NCBI RefSeq assembly: GCF_014698145.1
Contig: NZ_JACJSM010000014.1
Span: forward strand, 62,001 to 126,000
Origin: Oscillatoria sp. FACHB-1406
GTDB taxonomy: Bacteria > Cyanobacteriota > Cyanobacteriia > Cyanobacteriales > Spirulinaceae
Direction of reading: 5' to 3'
Length of the DNA: 64,000 bases
The number at the start of each line of letters is the position of its first letter. The first letter of the stretch is position 1. Under the pieces are notes generated by a model, which worked only from the letters and a program-made list of their open reading frames with translations, was not told the DNA's origin and searched no databases. Both the position numbers and the translations under genes were made by a program. Shown in pieces: positions 60,459-64,000 of the stretch.

Positions 60459-61670
60459 TTGAAGCAGATCGCGATTGATGGCAGACAACTCAGTTATCCC
60501 GGCACGGGTTTAGCCCTCGTTACGGCAGAATTTTTGCTGGCGTTACAAGAACTAGGATACGGTGAATTTATCTCCGTCTTCATTCCGTCCCAAGTTAATC
60601 TTACCAATTACGGTTTAGAGAATAGCGATATTCGTTGGATTCCTGTCGAATCTCAGTATCCGTCTTGGCAGCATTGGTTAGCGCGCGCCGCAACAATTCC
60701 CGACCAAATCGAGCGCTTAGCTTGGGCAAAAGCAGTGGTTCGCAAACAAAAAGAACTGAATCTAACGGCGAGACTTTTTATCCCTTACCTCTACAATTAC
60801 GGAAAGTTAAAAGAAAATATCGTTCTGATTCCAGATTTAATTTATCGCCTGGTACGCGAAGAAGTGCTGGATACCAGTCGCCCTTGGTGGTGGAACTTGC
60901 GCTATAAACTGCCGTTGCGATCGCGCTTTCGAGACTGGGAGGAAAAGCAAGTTTTACACGCGAATCGCTTAGTGGTTTATTCGGAATTTGTGAGAGATTT
61001 TGTTACCGAAACAACAGGGATTTCGCGCGATCGCATAACGCTAATTCCCCTGGCAACGCCCAGTTGGATGGAAACAGAGTACGAGCAAAATCGCGCCCCT
61101 GAAATCCTAAAAACTCATGGAATTCCAGCGCGTTTTGTGCTATATGTCGGCGGCTATGGCAGTCGGAAAAATGTACCGATGTTACTGCGAATCTGCGGTA
61201 AAATCTGGAAACTCGATCCCACCTTTCGCTGCGTATTCGTCGGCTTAACGCCAGAGTTATTGCAAAGTATTTTCGGCGTTCTCATGCGTCAAGAACTCGA
61301 AAATCCCGCCGTTCGCTCTGCTATCATCGCCCTGCCGGGACTTGATAATCGCGATTTAGCGATCCTCTATCGTCTTGCCGAATTTACCGTTTATCCGAGT
61401 TTGAGCGAAGGATTTGGCTTGCCAATTCTCGAAGCAGCAGCGGCGGAAAAACTGTGCTTGTGTGGCGATAATTCAAGTATGAAGGAAGTGCAACCTTATG
61501 CTCAGTATCGCATCAAAAGTGAAGATGAGGAAAAATGGCGCGATCGCATCCTCCACTTTTGGCAAAATCCTGCTGAAGTAGAAAGTGCAAGTCGAGATTG
61601 TGCGAAGCTGGTCGGAAATTATTCTTGGCAGGACAGTGCAAAAAGGTTGTGGGAGATATTACAAAGTTAA
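60459..61670 (+). CDS. Family 4 glycosyltransferase
   Basis: A 403-residue GT-B enzyme with a TTG start: MKQIAIDGRQLSYPGTGLAL. The donor domain has RFVLYVGGYGSRKNVPMLLR, FRCVFVGLTPELLQSIF and the signature VYPSLSEGFGLPILEAAAAE. The TTG lies 4 bp after the FkbM stop, so it is likely translated by coupling. It takes part in building the same glycan. Confidence 0.87.
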   Translation: MKQIAIDGRQLSYPGTGLALVTAEFLLALQELGYGEFISVFIPSQVNLTNYGLENSDIRWIPVESQYPSWQHWLARAATIPDQIERLAWAKAVVRKQKELNLTARLFIPYLYNYGKLKENIVLIPDLIYRLVREEVLDTSRPWWWNLRYKLPLRSRFRDWEEKQVLHANRLVVYSEFVRDFVTETTGISRDRITLIPLATPSWMETEYEQNRAPEILKTHGIPARFVLYVGGYGSRKNVPMLLRICGKIWKLDPTFRCVFVGLTPELLQSIFGVLMRQELENPAVRSAIIALPGLDNRDLAILYRLAEFTVYPSLSEGFGLPILEAAAAEKLCLCGDNSSMKEVQPYAQYRIKSEDEEKWRDRILHFWQNPAEVESASRDCAKLVGNYSWQDSAKRLWEILQS

Positions 61671-61744
61671 CCGTCGAGCGCGATTATCAAATGGAGGCTT
61701 AAACTTCTCGGTTTGGCGATGCAACTTTAAAAGTATAGTTAAAC

Positions 61745-62860
61745 ATGAAAATTCTTTCCATTACAAACTGTCCCTTAGATGAAAGCTTGGGTTCCGGAAA
61801 AACGGTGATACGCTGGTCGGAAGGTCTGCGAAAGTTAGGTCACGAAGTTGATGTTTTGGAACCGAAAGATTATCAAATTTTTCCCCAACAGCGGAGAGCC
61901 TTAAAGTTTCGTTCGGCGCTGGGCGCTTGGCAGTTTATTAAGAAAAATGTATCGCTCGAACAGTACGATTTAATGGAATGCTATGGCGACGAATTTTGGC
62001 TATTGCTGCGGCAATTATCGCAGCAAAAAAAACGTCCTTTTTTAGTCGCTCATACCAATGGTTTGGAGTTGTTGCATCGCGATCGCGAACGCATTTACCA
62101 TCCCCCAAAAACTTTAAAAGAACGGGCTTACAGCCTCTTCGCCGAGCAAACTCACGCGCGCTTTTCTCGCATTGCTTTCGAGCGCGTCGATGCGTTCGTT
62201 TCCATCTGCGAACTCGATCGCGCTTACGTTCTCGATCGCGGATTATACCCCCCCAACCGCACCGCCGTTATAGAACCCGGTTTAGATCCAGAATTCCTCG
62301 ATATCCCCTTCAACCCCCAACGACAGCACCGCGTCGCTTACCTCGGTTCCTGGACGGAACGAAAAGACCTCGATACCCTCTGCCTCGTCGCCCGCAACCT
62401 ATTGATCCGCTACCCCGACCTCAAATTTGACCTCTTTGGTACAAATATCGCCCCAGAATTCGTTTATAGCGCATTTCCGGAAACATTACACCCCCGCCTT
62501 GTCGTTCGTCCCCGCCTCGAAACAGCAGAGATGGCAAAAGGACTCGCGCAAGCAAAAGTATTCTTCTTACCCTCCCAGTATGAAGGGTTTGGCATGGCAA
62601 CCGCAGAAGCAATGGCGTGCGGATGCGCCGCCGTGACAACGCCGACGGGATTCGGAGGCGATTTAAAATCGGGGGAAGACGCGATAATTTGTAATTTTAG
62701 CGATGCGGTGGCAATGGAAAGCGCGATCGCTCAATTGCTAGAGAATGAAGCGTTTCGGCTGAAAATCGCCAGAGCGGGTTACGAACGAGCGCAAAAATTG
62801 CGTTGGGATTCAGCAGTTAGTCAGTTAGAAAGCGTTTATCAAAATTGGGTTCGTCAGTAA
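61745..62860 (+). CDS. Family 4 glycosyltransferase
   Basis: A 371-residue GT-B enzyme: MKILSITNCPLDESLGSGKT, a middle VAHTNGLELLHRDRERIYHP, donor-domain RVAYLGSWTERKDLDTLCLV and LKFDLFGTNIAPEFVYSAF, and the signature LPSQYEGFGMATAEAMACGC. It follows 74 bp after the previous glycosyltransferase on the same strand and ends the glycan cluster. The convergent gene is the GH57 enzyme. Confidence 0.88.
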   Translation: MKILSITNCPLDESLGSGKTVIRWSEGLRKLGHEVDVLEPKDYQIFPQQRRALKFRSALGAWQFIKKNVSLEQYDLMECYGDEFWLLLRQLSQQKKRPFLVAHTNGLELLHRDRERIYHPPKTLKERAYSLFAEQTHARFSRIAFERVDAFVSICELDRAYVLDRGLYPPNRTAVIEPGLDPEFLDIPFNPQRQHRVAYLGSWTERKDLDTLCLVARNLLIRYPDLKFDLFGTNIAPEFVYSAFPETLHPRLVVRPRLETAEMAKGLAQAKVFFLPSQYEGFGMATAEAMACGCAAVTTPTGFGGDLKSGEDAIICNFSDAVAMESAIAQLLENEAFRLKIARAGYERAQKLRWDSAVSQLESVYQNWVRQ

Positions 62861-62933
62861 TCTTAACAAGTCGCCCTCTATAAGAATCCGGCGCATTTTC
62901 AGGTTTGGATAACGCGCCGAATTTTATCCTCAA

Positions 62934-64000
62934 TTACAACGGTCGGTAGACGCGATAGTTAATATTAGGGAAGATGTTATCGATAATGCCGACTTTTTCT
63001 AACCAACCCGAATCTACTTTACCGCTCTTGACATCTTCGTAGATTTTATTAAAGCGTAAAAGGTGCGATCGCGTCCGCCGTACCGCATAAGGAACCATCG
63101 TCCCCGTCCGCATAATAAACGCCCAGTCCGACGATTGCGCCAATAGCACCTCCCGCGCTGCTTGATTGAGCGCCCGTTCCTCCAACTCGTCTGCCGCTTC
63201 GCGATAGCTCAATTCAATCATCCGCTCTGCTGCCTTATGTAAATGCGGATAAATCCAAGCATTCGTCTCGTTTAACCAATACTCGTGAAACCCTTTATAG
63301 CCCCAACTCGACTGCGAAGGTTTACAGACTTGTTGGGTGGGATTGCCGCGTAAATAATCGGCTAAATGGGTCATTTCATAAGTTCCTTGATCGTACCAAG
63401 ACTTGCGGAATAAATAATCGATAAACCACGGACCTTCGTACCACCAGTGACCGAACAATTCAGCATCGTAGGGCGAGACAACAATCGGCGGGCGCTGCAT
63501 GATTCCCGCTAAATGACCGATTTGTTGCTCCCGATTGAACATAAAATTTTCGGCGTGTTCGGCAGCTTTTTCCCTTGCCCAATAAGGATCGTAAAGTGCT
63601 TTTTCGCTTAAACCCCCATCCCGCGAGGTAATTTTATGATACTTAATCCCCGTATTTTTACGCTGCCCGTTCGGCATAATGTAGGGCTTGATGTACTCGT
63701 ACTCTGCTTCCCAGCCCAAATCCTTATAAAATTCGCGATAGACGGGATCGCCGGGATAGCCGACCATTGAAGACCAGACTTGTTGAGACGATTCGTGATC
63801 TCGTCCGAACGCCGCTACCCCCGTTTCTGTAAAAATGGGGGCATAAGAGCCAAAGCGCGGACGGGGACGAGCGTAGAGCAAACCGTGTCCGTCCATAAGG
63901 AAGTAGCGCAATCCCGCATCAGCTAGCATCCGCTCTACTCCTTCGTAGTAGGCGCACTCTGGCAGCCAAATGCCTTGGGGCGGACGGCCGAAAGTTTCCT
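62934..64000 (-). CDS. Glycoside hydrolase family 57, branching-enzyme-like, 5' end outside the window
   Basis: The frame is open to the right edge. Beyond the ATG at 63929 it reads FGRPPQGIWLPECAYYEGVE, which carries the nucleophile Glu of GH57 enzymes (WLPEC). Downstream VVSPYDAELFGHWWYEGPWF carries the catalytic Asp. The C-terminal helical domain (HLHKAAERMIELSYREAADE to QAAREVLLAQSSDWAFIMRT) is typical of GH57 1,4-alpha-glucan branching enzymes. It would introduce alpha-1,6 branches in glycogen. At least 354 residues are present and about 180 should lie upstream. Confidence 0.9.
   Translation of the reverse strand, partial: ETFGRPPQGIWLPECAYYEGVERMLADAGLRYFLMDGHGLLYARPRPRFGSYAPIFTETGVAAFGRDHESSQQVWSSMVGYPGDPVYREFYKDLGWEAEYEYIKPYIMPNGQRKNTGIKYHKITSRDGGLSEKALYDPYWAREKAAEHAENFMFNREQQIGHLAGIMQRPPIVVSPYDAELFGHWWYEGPWFIDYLFRKSWYDQGTYEMTHLADYLRGNPTQQVCKPSQSSWGYKGFHEYWLNETNAWIYPHLHKAAERMIELSYREAADELEERALNQAAREVLLAQSSDWAFIMRTGTMVPYAVRRTRSHLLRFNKIYEDVKSGKVDSGWLEKVGIIDNIFPNINYRVYRPL

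Overview
The window is a piece of a filamentous-type cyanobacterial chromosome. The evidence is the very frequent HIP1 octamer (GCGATCGC), heptanucleotide STRR repeats, a photosystem I psaM gene, a CrtO-type carotenoid ketolase, cry-DASH, sucrose-phosphate phosphatase, an RppA-like regulator, and cyanobacterial families such as DUF4278. All product calls come from reading the translated sequence and from memory of the families; no database search was possible.

Layout. 1-11.7 kb: a leucine-rich-repeat protein cut by the window edge, an M16 peptidase pair (one with the zinc motif, one without), a Ser/Thr kinase with an FHA domain, a CNNM/CorC-like membrane protein, psaM and an OmpR-type response regulator. 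11.7-15 kb: a repeat-rich zone around a glycosyltransferase and a methyltransferase, ending in a 196-bp MITE with a clear 9-bp target duplication. 15-26.8 kb: housekeeping genes (GH38 mannosidase, folD, a stomatin/NfeD pair, PP2C phosphatase, argA-type N-acetylglutamate synthase, gpmI). 26.9-31.9 kb: an accessory hot spot with a Uma2 gene broken by an IS200/IS605 remnant, a cluster of four related structured RNAs, a 66-residue protein, and a NACHT STAND protein paired with a small effector. 32-38.5 kb: leuB, secreted proteins, a RecB-like nuclease and small membrane proteins. 38.6-48.6 kb: a class V aminotransferase followed by a DNA phosphorothioation (dnd) island, dndB-dndC-orf-dndD with dndE reduced to a stub. 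Beyond it are a frameshifted DUF262/AlbA gene and, convergent to it, a second DndC-like gene with a PIN toxin-antitoxin pair and a HARE-HTH protein. 48.8-64 kb: crtO, a phosphodiesterase, a methyltransferase, spp-ruvA, glycan genes (FkbM methyltransferases and GT4/GT2 glycosyltransferases), cry-DASH and a GH57 branching-enzyme-like gene cut by the window edge.

Most interesting: minus strand 28202-28888. Four consecutive RNA units share one two-helix stem. The first three in transcription order carry tRNA-like bodies. In two of these the tRNA is circularly permuted: the 3' part precedes the 5' part, and the acceptor stem is closed by a 5-7 nt linker. One of them rebuilds a near-perfect 73-nt cloverleaf with an ACG (Arg) anticodon. 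The third has normal order, and the fourth unit carries an unrelated insert with a 26-nt match to the helix 69-71 region of 23S rRNA. The topology resembles bacterial Y RNAs (YrlA), which mimic tRNA and bind Ro60. True permuted tRNA genes are the alternative. No Ro60 gene lies in the window.

A second theme is repeats supplying protein C-termini. Four genes (DUF6208-like protein, folD, stomatin, mannosidase) end inside STRR, IS or MITE sequence, and the phosphodiesterase gene carries an in-frame palindromic insertion.
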